Below, in pieces: positions 23,518 to 32,308 of a stretch of DNA of 64,000 nucleotides. The position numbers and the translations under genes are program-made. How positions within the stretch are numbered: the first letter of the stretch is position 1; every line of letters begins with the position of its first letter. Under the pieces are notes generated by a model that did no database searches, was not told the origin of the DNA, and saw only the letters and a program-made list of their open reading frames with translations. This stretch comes from Streptomyces sp. DG2A-72 (GTDB taxonomy: Bacteria > Actinomycetota > Actinomycetes > Streptomycetales > Streptomycetaceae): the NCBI RefSeq assembly GCF_030499575.1, contig NZ_JASTLC010000001.1, positions 5,666,001 through 5,730,000 on the forward strand, read 5' to 3'.

Positions 23518-24315
23518 TTAGCCCACCGGTGGCTGGAGACGAAATCCGGTTTTCGCGCGGTGACGGGGGCGGTGGCGCAGGGGATTCGGGCGGATGTGGT
23601 CGAGGGCTGTCAGGAGGACGGCCAGGGCGTAGATGGCGAGGCCGAGGAGGAGGGCGTTGCCGAGGACGCTCTTGTAGCCGTGCTGGTCGACGTCCAGGAA
23701 GGGGTAGAGGTAGCGGGCCGGCGTGCCGGGCAGGATCAGTTCGCCCCGGGCGAGGGAGAACGCCAGGTAGGCGAGCGGGTAGAGGAGCCACGTCGCCGCC
23801 TGGCGCAGGTGCAGGTGGCCGGGTGCCGTCAGCAGCAGCCAGTCCAGGACCGCCGCGATCGGCGTCACCGTGTGCAGCACCTGGTTGGTGATCGCCTGTA
23901 TGCCCGTCGGTGCTGCCAACTCGTCGGTCATCGAGAACGGGCTCGCGGCGTTCGCCAGCAGCAGGTGGTGGACAAGGCCGGTGATCGCGACGTAGAGGAG
24001 TGTCGCGCCGGTCAGGGCCGACGGCAGCGGGCGGCGGGCGGTCCAGGAGCGGCGGGCCGCGAGGGTGAGGACCAGGGCCAGCAGGATGTTGCTCTGGATC
24101 GTGAAGTAGCTCAGGACCCGGACCGGGCTGCCCAGGGCCAGGTCGATGGCTACGGCTCCGGCCGCCACCAGGGCGACCAGCAGCCGGAACAGGGCGGCCA
24201 CCGGGCGCCGTACGGGAGGCACCACCGCTGTGGCGGGGACGGGCGAGGGCAGCAGCGCGGGTACTCCGGGAATCGCGGGCAGGTCCGGGATGTCCCTGGG
24301 TATCGGGGCGGTCAT
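23518..24315 (-). CDS. Pr6Pr-family membrane protein
   Basis: A 265-residue integral membrane protein with about six hydrophobic segments. The motif SYFTIQSNILLALVL is the signature of the Pr6Pr (FAR-17a/AIG1-like) family, followed later by YPFLDVDQHGY. Function in bacteria unknown. A Pro-rich cytoplasmic start and Arg-rich end flank the membrane part. It is the first gene of the core chromosome after tRNA-Pro and reads toward it. Confidence 0.8.
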   Translation of the reverse strand: MTAPIPRDIPDLPAIPGVPALLPSPVPATAVVPPVRRPVAALFRLLVALVAAGAVAIDLALGSPVRVLSYFTIQSNILLALVLTLAARRSWTARRPLPSALTGATLLYVAITGLVHHLLLANAASPFSMTDELAAPTGIQAITNQVLHTVTPIAAVLDWLLLTAPGHLHLRQAATWLLYPLAYLAFSLARGELILPGTPARYLYPFLDVDQHGYKSVLGNALLLGLAIYALAVLLTALDHIRPNPLRHRPRHRAKTGFRLQPPVG

Positions 24316-24467
24316 GCCCTCACGCTACTGAGCGTGGACAAAACGGGCGATACGGGTGGGCCGTGTGGGTTACCCGGTCATCGCCTTCACCGCTGCTACT
24401 TCCGCCCTACTCCCGCCTACTCCCCGGCTGCTCCCCGGCTGCTCCCCTCGTACTCCTGAACCCCCTC

Positions 24468-25394
24468 CTACTCCCGCCCCACCAGCGTCAACAACGTCGC
24501 CTCCGGCGGGCACGCGAACCGTACCGGCGCATACCTGCTCGTCCCGCACCCCGCCGACACATGCAGATACGCCGTACGGCCCTCCGCCTGATGCGTGGAC
24601 AGCCCCTTCACCCGCTCCGTGTCCAGGTCGCAGTTGGTGACCAGGGCGCCGTAGAAGGGGATGCACAGCTGGCCGCCGTGTGTGTGGCCAGCGAGGATCA
24701 AGGGATAGCCGTCCGCCGTGAACGCGTCCAGCGTGCGCAGATACGGTGCGTGCACCACGCCCATCGAGAAGTCGGCGTCGCCGGAGGGGCCGCCGGCCAC
24801 CCGCTCGTACCGGTCCCGCTTGATGTGCGGGTCGTCCAGTCCCGTCAGCTCGACCGACGCGCCCTCGATCTTCAGCGTGCCGCGCGTGTTCGTCAGGTTC
24901 AGCCAGCCCGCCGCGTCGAAGCCGTCCCGGATGTCCTCCCACGGGTTGTGGACGGCGCCCACGACCGGCGGGTTGCCGTTGAGGCCGTGCTTGCCCCGGA
25001 CCTTCTCGATCAAGTACCGGCCGGGGTTGCGGAGTGTGGGGCCGTAGTAGTCGTTGGAGCCGAAGACGTACGCACCCGGGAACTCCATCAGCGGTCCCAG
25101 CGCGTCCAGCACCTCGGGGACGCCCTCCGGGTCGGACAGGTTGTCACCCGTGTTGAGGACGAAGTCGGGGCGCAGACCGGCCAGCGAGCGCAGCCAGCGC
25201 TGCTTCTTGCGCTGGCCCCTCACCATGTGGATGTCGGAGACCTGGAGCACGCGCAGCGGCCGCATCCCGGCGGGCAGGGCCGGGACGGTCACCCGCCGGA
25301 GACGGAAGGAGCGGGTCTCGAAACCCGCCGCATAGACCAGACCGGCGGCACCAGCCGCCGCGATTCCCAGGGGGACTCCGTATCGCGCGCGCAT
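24468..25394 (-). CDS. Metallophosphoesterase
   Basis: A 308-residue calcineurin-like phosphoesterase. Metal-binding motifs in order: SDIHM (D-x-H), NTGDNLSD (GD-x-x-D/N), FGSNDYYG (GN-D variant, GSND) and AGHTHGGQ (GH-x-H). A hydrophobic N-terminal stretch (GIAAAGAAGLVYAAG) probably anchors it in the membrane with the enzyme outside. YaeI/YkuE-type family that cleaves phosphodiesters; substrate unknown. It is read convergently toward the Pr6Pr gene's start side, with 150 bases between. Confidence 0.88.
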   Translation of the reverse strand: MRARYGVPLGIAAAGAAGLVYAAGFETRSFRLRRVTVPALPAGMRPLRVLQVSDIHMVRGQRKKQRWLRSLAGLRPDFVLNTGDNLSDPEGVPEVLDALGPLMEFPGAYVFGSNDYYGPTLRNPGRYLIEKVRGKHGLNGNPPVVGAVHNPWEDIRDGFDAAGWLNLTNTRGTLKIEGASVELTGLDDPHIKRDRYERVAGGPSGDADFSMGVVHAPYLRTLDAFTADGYPLILAGHTHGGQLCIPFYGALVTNCDLDTERVKGLSTHQAEGRTAYLHVSAGCGTSRYAPVRFACPPEATLLTLVGRE

Positions 25395-25509
25395 CCATCC
25401 ATCGTGTCAGACCGCGGCGGTTTCCTGCGCCGGGCCCTCGGCAGACTGCGCCCGCCCTCCGGTTAAATCAACGGGCGTTGGTCGTCTCGTACCTGCGACA
25501 ATCAAACGC

Positions 25510-25974
25510 ATGACCAACCTCAAGTCGAAGCTCCAGGACGACCTCAACACCGCGATCAAGGAGCGCGACGAGCTCCGCTCCTCGACGCTCCGGCTGACGC
25601 TCTCCGCGATCACCAAGGAGGAGGTCGCGGGCAAGGAGAAGCGCGAGCTCTCCGACGACGAGGTGCAGAAGGTGATCACCCGCGAGGCGAAGAAGCGACG
25701 CGAGGCCGCCGACGCCTTCGCGCAGGGCGGTCGCCCCGAGCAGGCCGAGCGGGAGAAGGCGGAGGGCGAGGTGCTCGCCGCGTACCTGCCCAAGCAGCTC
25801 AGCGACGCCGAGCTGGAGCAGATCGTCGCGCAGGCCGTCGAGGAGGCCAGGGCGGCGGGCTCCGAGGGGCCGCGCGCCATGGGCGCCGTGATGAAGATCG
25901 TGAACCCGAAGGTCGCCGGCCAGGCGGAGGGCGGCCGGGTCGCCGCCGCGGTCAAGAAGCTGCTCGCGGGCTGA
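25510..25974 (+). CDS. GatB/YqeY domain protein
   Basis: A 154-residue all-helical protein (MTNLKSKLQDDLNTAIKERDELRSS...) of the YqeY family, related to the tail domain of GatB, the tRNA amidotransferase subunit. It has conserved KEEVAGKEKREL and YLPKQLSDAELEQI. Likely binds tRNA or works with amidotransferase; its exact role is not known. It is divergent from the metallophosphoesterase gene and is followed 6 bases later by a strong hairpin. Confidence 0.88.
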   Translation: MTNLKSKLQDDLNTAIKERDELRSSTLRLTLSAITKEEVAGKEKRELSDDEVQKVITREAKKRREAADAFAQGGRPEQAEREKAEGEVLAAYLPKQLSDAELEQIVAQAVEEARAAGSEGPRAMGAVMKIVNPKVAGQAEGGRVAAAVKKLLAG

Positions 25975-25979
25975 GTGCG

Positions 25980-26011
25980 CTCGACGGCCGAGAGCACTCT
26001 CGGCCGTCGAG
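25980..26011 (+). terminator. Strong hairpin terminator after YqeY gene
   Basis: Perfect 15-bp arms (CTCGACGGCCGAGAG and its complement) with a 2-base CA loop, no T-run. Confidence 0.85.
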
Positions 26012-27523
26012 TGGCGGTGGACCGGCCCTCGAACGCCTTTCGGCGGTGGCCGATTGCGCCGGGTGGCGGTGCCGTGTCAACGTGACGCCTGTCCCTCAGG
26101 CCGGGCGTCGCACACCGGGCACGGATCTCGACGGCAATCCTCGCCGGGCCCCGATGGAGTGATCTCGGCGACGCCGTCACAGGCCGTTCCCTTCAGGTTC
26201 GGGTCGCCGGTGGACACGGGAGGCGCCCGGGTCCGGAAATCCCCGTTGTCGGTGACCGCAGGTTGGCCGCGGCCCGGGAAGGGCCGGCCGGCATCGACGG
26301 CGGTGGCCGCGAAGTTCCCGAACCAGACACTTGGCCGTTGAGGATCATGGCGACGGTGAGTGACCAGTGCCCACGTGCCGGTGGTACGGCGACCGGGCGG
26401 TTCTTCAGGCGCCCGGGTGCCGCGCCGAACACGCCGCCGGCGGTGTCGTCGGCCGTGCACAAGTGATCATCGACCTGTTCCAGCGGACTTCATCGCCCCG
26501 GAACCGGGATGGAAGTACATGGGCGGCAGCTTGTATCCATCTGATGAAACCCCGTCATCTGGCCACGGGCACTCGTGCGCCGGCAGCTCTCCGGATACGT
26601 AGCCAGGCTCCCGTCAGGTAGTCGAACGGTCCGGCCCGAGATCGTCCACGCCGGGGACAGCGCGAAGTCTTGCTTACGGGACAAACCTTCCCGAAGGCGC
26701 CCCAGGCGCATCGGTGTGTCTGTGCTGTACCACAGCCAAGCGGAACGGCCGAAAAGGCACTCTCGGCGTGACCGTAATCGAATGAGGTCGAAAGATGTCG
26801 AGTGTTTCAGCCTGCAGGGGGTCGAGGCGGTCACGCTGAATACAGGAGCTCACGTGTTAATCAGTTGGCGAAATATCTCCCTTGAGGCCTGTGAAGGAAT
26901 GGCGGCAAAGCGCAACATAGGAAATTCCTGTGCATTTCAGGCATTCTGAATACCCGTATCGCTCCAAGTGGCCGCTGCCGTCCGGCTCTGGTTTCCTCGG
27001 TGCGTCAAAGAGTCTTCCCGTATCTGCCCGGATGATTTAAATTCCTAGTGATCACGAGGGCTCTTCAAGGCGCTCGTAGGGTGGGATACGGCCGTTCTCC
27101 GGGGGGATTCGGGCATGTGGAACACGGGCCGAGGGCAACGTGCGCCCAAGAGTGACCCCGGCGCGGTCCCGGGGCTCTCGATCCCGTCGTTGTTCACCTG
27201 AGGCCGTTCCCCTGGGGCCGCTGCAGTACTCGGCTTTTCGCCGTAGGCGTCCCTGTCAGTCCGGGGTCCTGTCAGTCCGATTTCACCGCTCGTGGGTCGT
27301 GCCCGGCCCCGAGCCGAAGGTGCAGTGCTGCGGTCGCCCCGGGGTGAGCCGTCGGGAAATCGGCAGCCTGGCACCTCCTGTCCCGCGCAGTGAGCCCGGA
27401 AAATGCCAGCTGGATTTCCGGCGGCCGTGCGGACCATCGGCCGTTGCGGTATCAGGACCGTTTCCTCGCCCCACCTCCGATGGTGAGTCAATCTGGTGTG
27501 CGCCGAGATGCCCACCCGCCCCT
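26012..27523. other. 1.5-kb stretch without a recognisable gene
   Basis: Several short open frames exist on both strands but none has a ribosome site plus convincing composition. A minus-strand frame near 26080-26460 contains VWFGNFAATAVDAG and NLKGTACDGV, which read like scraps of a decayed gene. The part from about 26800 to 27060 is AT-richer than the surroundings. It may be an old insertion or deletion scar between the core YqeY gene and the DUF1906 gene. Confidence 0.4.
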
Positions 27524-27553
27524 ACTCCTCTCTTCATGACTCCTCTCTTCATG
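27524..27553 (+). repeat. 15-bp perfect tandem duplication before DUF1906 gene
   Basis: ACTCCTCTCTTCATG occurs twice back to back (27524-27538 and 27539-27553), ending 11 bases before the ATG at 27565. The duplication includes an ATG each time and places TGGAAGGACC as the ribosome site of the real start. Confidence 0.8.
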
Positions 27554-27564
27554 GAAGGACCTCA

Positions 27565-29804
27565 ATGGCCGACGAGATGGTGCTTCGCGCCCAGAGATTC
27601 ATCAACACCACCTATGGGAACGGCGCCACCCTCGGGATTTCCAAACTGGAGGAGAACGGCCGCACGGGCTGGGTTGTCATGTATGCCCTCACTCGTGCCC
27701 TGCAGTACGAGATGGGCATCACCGCGCTGTCGAACAACTTCGGCCCGACCACGCTCTCGGCCCTCCAGGAGAAGTACGGCAAGCTCGACGAGACCACGAT
27801 CCCGTCCGCGAACTTCTGCCGGATCATTCAGTCGGCCCTCTACTGCAAGGGCTACGACGGCGGCGAGATCGACGGGACCTACAACTCCCGCGTCAAGGCC
27901 GCGGTGGCGAAGCTGAACGAGAACATGGGCGTCAGCGGAACCTACCCCGGCAGCTCCCTGTGGCCAAAGGTGGTCAAGGGCCTGTTCAACATGGACGCCT
28001 ACGTCACCGTCAACAACGGATCGGACACGATCCGGTCCATACAGCAGTGGCTGAACGGCCGTTACGTCCTGCGCAAGGACTACTACATCATCCCCTGCGA
28101 CGGTCATCATTCCCGTGACGTCACCAAGTCGATGCTCCTGGCCATTCAGTACGAGCTGGGCATGGCCGACGGCGTCGCGAACGGGGTCTTCGGTCCGGGC
28201 ACACAGTCCGGGCTGAAGAGCCACAGTGTGTCCACCGGATCCTCCGGGGTTTGGGTGCAGCTGTTCACCGGGGCGATGATCCTCAACAAGCGTCCGGCGG
28301 CCTTCTCGGGTTCGTTCACGTCCTCGCTGGCCAACAGCGTCAGCACGTTCCAGTCGTTTCTGAAGCTCCCCGTGACCGGCAAGGGGGACTTCCAGACCTG
28401 GGCCTCACTGCTCGTCTCGTACGGGGACCAGAGCCGCCAGGGGGAGGCGTGCGACGGCGTCACGAAGATCACCCCCGCCCGGGCACAGGCCCTGAGGTCC
28501 GCCGGTTACACGTACGTCGGGCGGTACCTCTACAACCCCTCCACCACGTCCCTGCCCGAGAAGGAGATCCAGCCGGGCGAGCTTGCGACGATCAAGGAGT
28601 ACGGGCTCCGCTGCTTCCCGATCTACCAGACGTGGGCGCGATCGGTGGACTACTACAGCCCCGAGCAGGGCGTCACGGACTGTCTGACCGCCGCGTTCAA
28701 GGCGGAGGAGCACGGGTTCAAGCCGGGCACGCGCATCTACTTCGCCGTCGACTACGACGCGGTGGACGAGGAGGTCACCTCGCACATCCTGCCGTACTTC
28801 CGGAGCGTCAGGGAGCAGATGAACGCGTTGGGCAGCCCCTACAAGATCGGGGTGTACGGCCCGCGCAACGCGTGCTCCCGGATCGGTGCGGCCGGCTACG
28901 CGGACACCAGCTTCGTGTCGGACTGTCATCCGGGTTCTCCGGCAACCTCGGCTACTCGATGCCCGAGAACTGGGCCTTCGATCAGATCGTCACCAAGACG
29001 GTCGGCTCCGGTAGCGGCCAGATCGAGATCGACAACAACATCGCCTCGGGCCGGGACACCGGGCAGGGCGACTTCTACCCCACTCCCGCCCAGAAGCTGG
29101 ACATCGGATTCGACATCGCCCTGTTGCCCTCGCTGCTGAAGGAGGTCGAGGACTACATGGCGTTGATCGGCAAGCCCGGCGGGGCGCGTATCTACACCCT
29201 GCGGGAGTGCCTCGAAACGATCATCAGCCATGACGCGGCGATCACCTCGGCGGCCCGCAGGTACCGCATGCGCAAGGCGCTCATCCAGACCTCGGCCTTC
29301 TGGGAGTTCTGCCACTACAGCCAGAAGGATCTGATCGAGGACGCCGGCGTCGGGCTCTACCACACCGGCATCATCCCGGACTGGGCCAAAGACCTCCCAG
29401 GGATCGTGCGCCTGGTCGACAGCAGCACCGGCATCGCCAAGATCTCGGGCCGCACCTGCATCCTGTCGCGCAACAACTCGATCCGCGCGGGACTGCTGGA
29501 GGGCGCCATCCTCGACGCGACCGCCGACGGCGATCGCTGGGCCATGTGGCAGAAGGTCAACCAGGACAACGTGTTCAACTTGAGCACCGTGCCGCACCTG
29601 CACATATGGGCGGCCGATGGAAAGCAGGGGGATCACGCCGAGACCCCGATACGCCGTCCGGCCCTCGACTACACCGCCACGGAGATCTTCGAGGTCCTGC
29701 GCCGGTACCAGGGCTTCGGCGACGAAGCGGTGGCACACGCGCAGGAGCGCATGCCGCTCTACGACATCTTCGAGAAGTACAACCTCGCCGTCCGCGGGGC
29801 CTGA
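27565..29804 (+). pseudogene. DUF1906 glycoside-hydrolase-like protein with frameshift
   Basis: Secreted-type cell-wall protein without a visible signal peptide. The order is: peptidoglycan-binding-like repeats in the first ~280 residues (ALQYEMGITALSNNFGP, then IQYELGMADGVANGVFGP), then a DUF1906 domain (GVTKITPARAQALRSAGY, VGRYLYNP, YFAVDYDAVDEEV, IGVYGPRNAC), then a ~250-residue C-terminal helical region ending EKYNLAVRGA. After TSFVSDC (near 28924) the frame breaks; the next frame resumes SSGFSGNLGYSMPENWAFDQ, which continues the domain exactly. One missing base explains it, so the intact product would be about 746 residues. Either a pseudogene or a sequence error. ATG 27565 follows GGAAGGACC. 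Confidence 0.75.
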
Positions 29805-29816
29805 CCGGTCGTGGTC

Positions 29817-30293
29817 ATGGCATCCGATCCCTGGCAGGGACATGATGTCACCGGGCTGCTCACGGTCCTGCTCACAGGAGTACCGACCGTGGTCGGTCTC
29901 ACCGTGTACCTCTGCTCACGGCTCACACGGCGGGCCCGCCGCCGGAACACCCCGTTCCGGACATGGCGGGACGTCTCCTTGGCGGCGGTCGCCGCGGCAA
30001 TCGCCGTCTACCTGTGGGGGCTTCTCCACATCCTGTTCCTGGAGGACCAGGAACAGGCCGAGGAGTGCGAGCGGCAGCGTCCCGAAGGAACGCCGGCCCT
30101 CGTCGGCCGCAGAGGGGACTTCATCCTGCTGCGGCTCGTCTGCGAGGCCTCGGACGGCCGTGACTACTCCGTCGTCATCCCCGGCTACATCAACCCGTCC
30201 CTCGCCGTTCTGCTGCTGCTCGCGCTCCTCAGCGCCGTGGCCTCCGGCCTCCTTCACCGCAAGCAGCGCACGTCAACACGGAAGAAAGGCTGA
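29817..30293 (+). CDS. Small membrane protein
   Basis: A 158-residue protein with three hydrophobic segments: VTGLLTVLLTGVPTVVGLTVYL near the N-terminus, VSLAAVAAAIAVYLWGLLHIL, and SLAVLLLLALLSAVASGLL near the end; the loop between the last two has two cysteines and faces outside. Unrecognised. It begins 13 bases after the DUF1906 gene and runs into the next gene with no gap, so the three are one operon, perhaps a secreted cell-wall-active protein with its membrane helper. Confidence 0.6.
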   Translation: MASDPWQGHDVTGLLTVLLTGVPTVVGLTVYLCSRLTRRARRRNTPFRTWRDVSLAAVAAAIAVYLWGLLHILFLEDQEQAEECERQRPEGTPALVGRRGDFILLRLVCEASDGRDYSVVIPGYINPSLAVLLLLALLSAVASGLLHRKQRTSTRKKG

Positions 30294-30294
30294 G

Positions 30295-31041
30295 TTGTTG
30301 AACAACCCCGGCATAACCCGCAGAGTCACTCTCATCGCCGCCGGTGTCACCGCCACTGCGAGCCTCGCCACCACAGGCCTCCTGTCGACCCCTGCCGTCG
30401 CCGCGCCGCAGCCCCTAAGGAACGACGAGTTGAAGGAGGCGTTGCGCCGTGCCGAAGCCCGTCGCCGGCGTCTCCTCACCGGTCGTCCGTCCGCCAACGC
30501 ATGGGAGATGCAGAAGGCCGTCGACGCCGACGGCGACATCGTCACCTGCGCCGTGGTGGGTACCGGTCTGGCCGTCGCGATGCGTATGGGCGACGCCGCA
30601 GCGGTCCTGATCCATGTGGTCCGCCGCTTCCACTACGAGGTGGACCGTCTGGGTGCGCACGGAGAACCGACCCCCCTGGAAGGCTGGGTGGCGCCGTCGG
30701 CGGTGCGTGACACCCGGCTTCCCGAGTCGGCGCTGGCCTCCGGTACCGCCCTCGTCATCCGGCCGGGCTCCTACCCGCCGGGCGTGCGGGACGGTTTCAC
30801 CGCGGGACAACAGTTGATCATCCGTGACATCATCGCCGACACCGAAGGCGTCGTCCGCTGGGGTGGCGACGACCGCCGCCCCTACGAGGGACTGTTCTAC
30901 CTCGACGTGCCGCCGGGCGACGAGCGTCTGACGCGGGTAGCGGCCAAGATCCGTGACTGGGCCGGGACACCGGGTGCAGGGGCCGGCGTGGTGCCCGATG
31001 TCACGGAACCCTCCCGCCGCCAGGCTGCTCGCTACCGCTGA
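30295..31041 (+). CDS. Secreted protein with Tat-like signal, TTG start
   Basis: About 248 residues. The start NNPGITRRVTLIAAGVTATA has twin Arg, a hydrophobic core and an AVA cleavage-like end, so Tat or Sec export is likely. The mature part has no motif I know; it contains AWEMQKAVDADGD and a beta-rich middle. TTG 30295 or 30298 is the start (no ATG nearby), 2-5 bases after the previous stop, with a partial GAAAGG site. Third gene of the DUF1906 operon; ended by a hairpin at 31063. Confidence 0.6.
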   Translation: MLNNPGITRRVTLIAAGVTATASLATTGLLSTPAVAAPQPLRNDELKEALRRAEARRRRLLTGRPSANAWEMQKAVDADGDIVTCAVVGTGLAVAMRMGDAAAVLIHVVRRFHYEVDRLGAHGEPTPLEGWVAPSAVRDTRLPESALASGTALVIRPGSYPPGVRDGFTAGQQLIIRDIIADTEGVVRWGGDDRRPYEGLFYLDVPPGDERLTRVAAKIRDWAGTPGAGAGVVPDVTEPSRRQAARYR

Positions 31042-31062
31042 GGGATCCGTCACCCGACTTCA

Positions 31063-31096
31063 CGGTCTCCGGCAGCGCTCGCGTTGCCGGAGACCG
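31063..31096 (+). terminator. Hairpin terminator of DUF1906 operon
   Basis: Perfect 12-bp arms CGGTCTCCGGCA and TGCCGGAGACCG with a 10-base loop, between converging genes. Confidence 0.8.
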
Positions 31097-31124
31097 CGAC
31101 TTCCTTCGTTGCCGCCACAGCTGC

Positions 31125-31382
31125 TCACTGTGCGGCGGGGACGACCGTGCGCGGTGAGCGCAGCAGACCCAGTTCCTGGGCCCGTGCTCCCAGGGCCACT
31201 CGCCCGTTGGCCTGCAGCAGCTCCATGAGCCGTTGAACCCTGCGTTGGACAGTACGGTGCCCTATGGCGAGTTCCCGTGCGATCGAAGCGTCGCTGAGGC
31301 CCGCATACAAGAGGTTCAAGATCTTTCGGTCGCTGGCGTCGATATGGGAGATATCGACAAAGGGTTCCGAGCCGGCGGTCAA
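31125..31382 (-). CDS. Small LuxR-type HTH regulator, TTG start
   Basis: An 85-residue protein that is mainly a LuxR/sigma-region-4-like helix-turn-helix: SDRKILNLLYAGLSDASIAREL then HRTVQRRVQRLMELLQ. The TTG at 31382 follows AGGGGGA closely; upstream the frame lacks any sensible coding composition, so I take it as a stand-alone HTH rather than a truncated regulator. Its target is unknown. It lies between a secreted-protein operon and a DUF2690-like secreted protein gene. Confidence 0.65.
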   Translation of the reverse strand: MTAGSEPFVDISHIDASDRKILNLLYAGLSDASIARELAIGHRTVQRRVQRLMELLQANGRVALGARAQELGLLRSPRTVVPAAQ

Positions 31383-31501
31383 AATTCCCCCTGTGCGGTA
31401 TGTGGCCTCTCTTTCACCCGATATTTTAGATGGGATTATTGTCCCGGGGAAGTCGAATAAATGGAACCAAAGGCTGGCGAAAGGGTGGGCCCTGGGCCGG
31501 C

Positions 31502-32002
31502 TCAGTACCAGGGCGTGCAGCTCTGCGTGCCCGAGGGGCTCTCGACGCAGGCTCGCATCATGTGTGTCGAGGGGTTGTAGTACATCGGTGTGCGTGTCCA
31601 GTAGTAGTTCGTCCCACCCGGGATCTTGGCGCTCCAGCCCGAGGCGCCGCCCTTCTTCAGGCCGAGCCGCCAGTAGCAGGTCGACTGGTCCTTGGTGCAG
31701 CGCTGGACGTACACGCTCCAGTCCTGCTGGTTCGAGCCGCTGATGTAGTGCAGCCGGGCCCAGCTGTACTGGTCGCCGTCCGTCTTCCCCCACCGCAGCT
31801 CGTACAGGAAGGAACCGCCGAGGTCGTAGGGGCCGTGCGGGCTGACGGGACCGGACTCCCAGCTCTGGATGTTGGGGTCGTGGCCGTCGCACCCGAAGTT
31901 GTCACAGGCCAGAGCGGCGGCCGACGCCGAATTCGGGACGGCGAGTGCGAGGGTGCTCATCAGTATGCCGAGTGTCACACCGAGACGGGTTCGGATTTTC
32001 AT
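31502..32002 (-). CDS. Secreted DUF2690-like protein
   Basis: A 166-residue secreted protein. The signal peptide is MKIRTRLGVTLGILMSTLALA with cleavage near SASA. The mature start CDNFGCDGHDP matches the C-x4-C-x-G-x-DP opening of DUF2690 proteins of Streptomyces. Three more cysteines in the body, two of them at the very end. ATG 32002 follows GGAGGGCC. Function unknown, probably extracellular and disulfide-bonded. Confidence 0.7.
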   Translation of the reverse strand: MKIRTRLGVTLGILMSTLALAVPNSASAAALACDNFGCDGHDPNIQSWESGPVSPHGPYDLGGSFLYELRWGKTDGDQYSWARLHYISGSNQQDWSVYVQRCTKDQSTCYWRLGLKKGGASGWSAKIPGGTNYYWTRTPMYYNPSTHMMRACVESPSGTQSCTPWY

Positions 32003-32308
32003 GGCCCTCCATATGAGTGGAAACGGAAATGGGCACCCTCGTGGCCGTGCCGTGAGTGAATATTTCACGGTCTTCGCCGGTCGGGTGCCCAATTCGAGCA
32101 GTTGGCGCAATTACGCCAGGCCGTCCCAGTGGTGGGTGGGAAATGAATGGATCCTGTTCAGCGGCCGATCAGTGGTGTCCCCGGGACCGTTCCCGGGGTC
32201 CTGGACCAATCCCTCCGGGATCGTGAACCCCGTGTCCGGCTCGGTGTCTCCACTGCCACCGCCATTGCCGGCGCCCTCAGCGCCGTACCACCGCATCGGC
32301 CGGACCCG

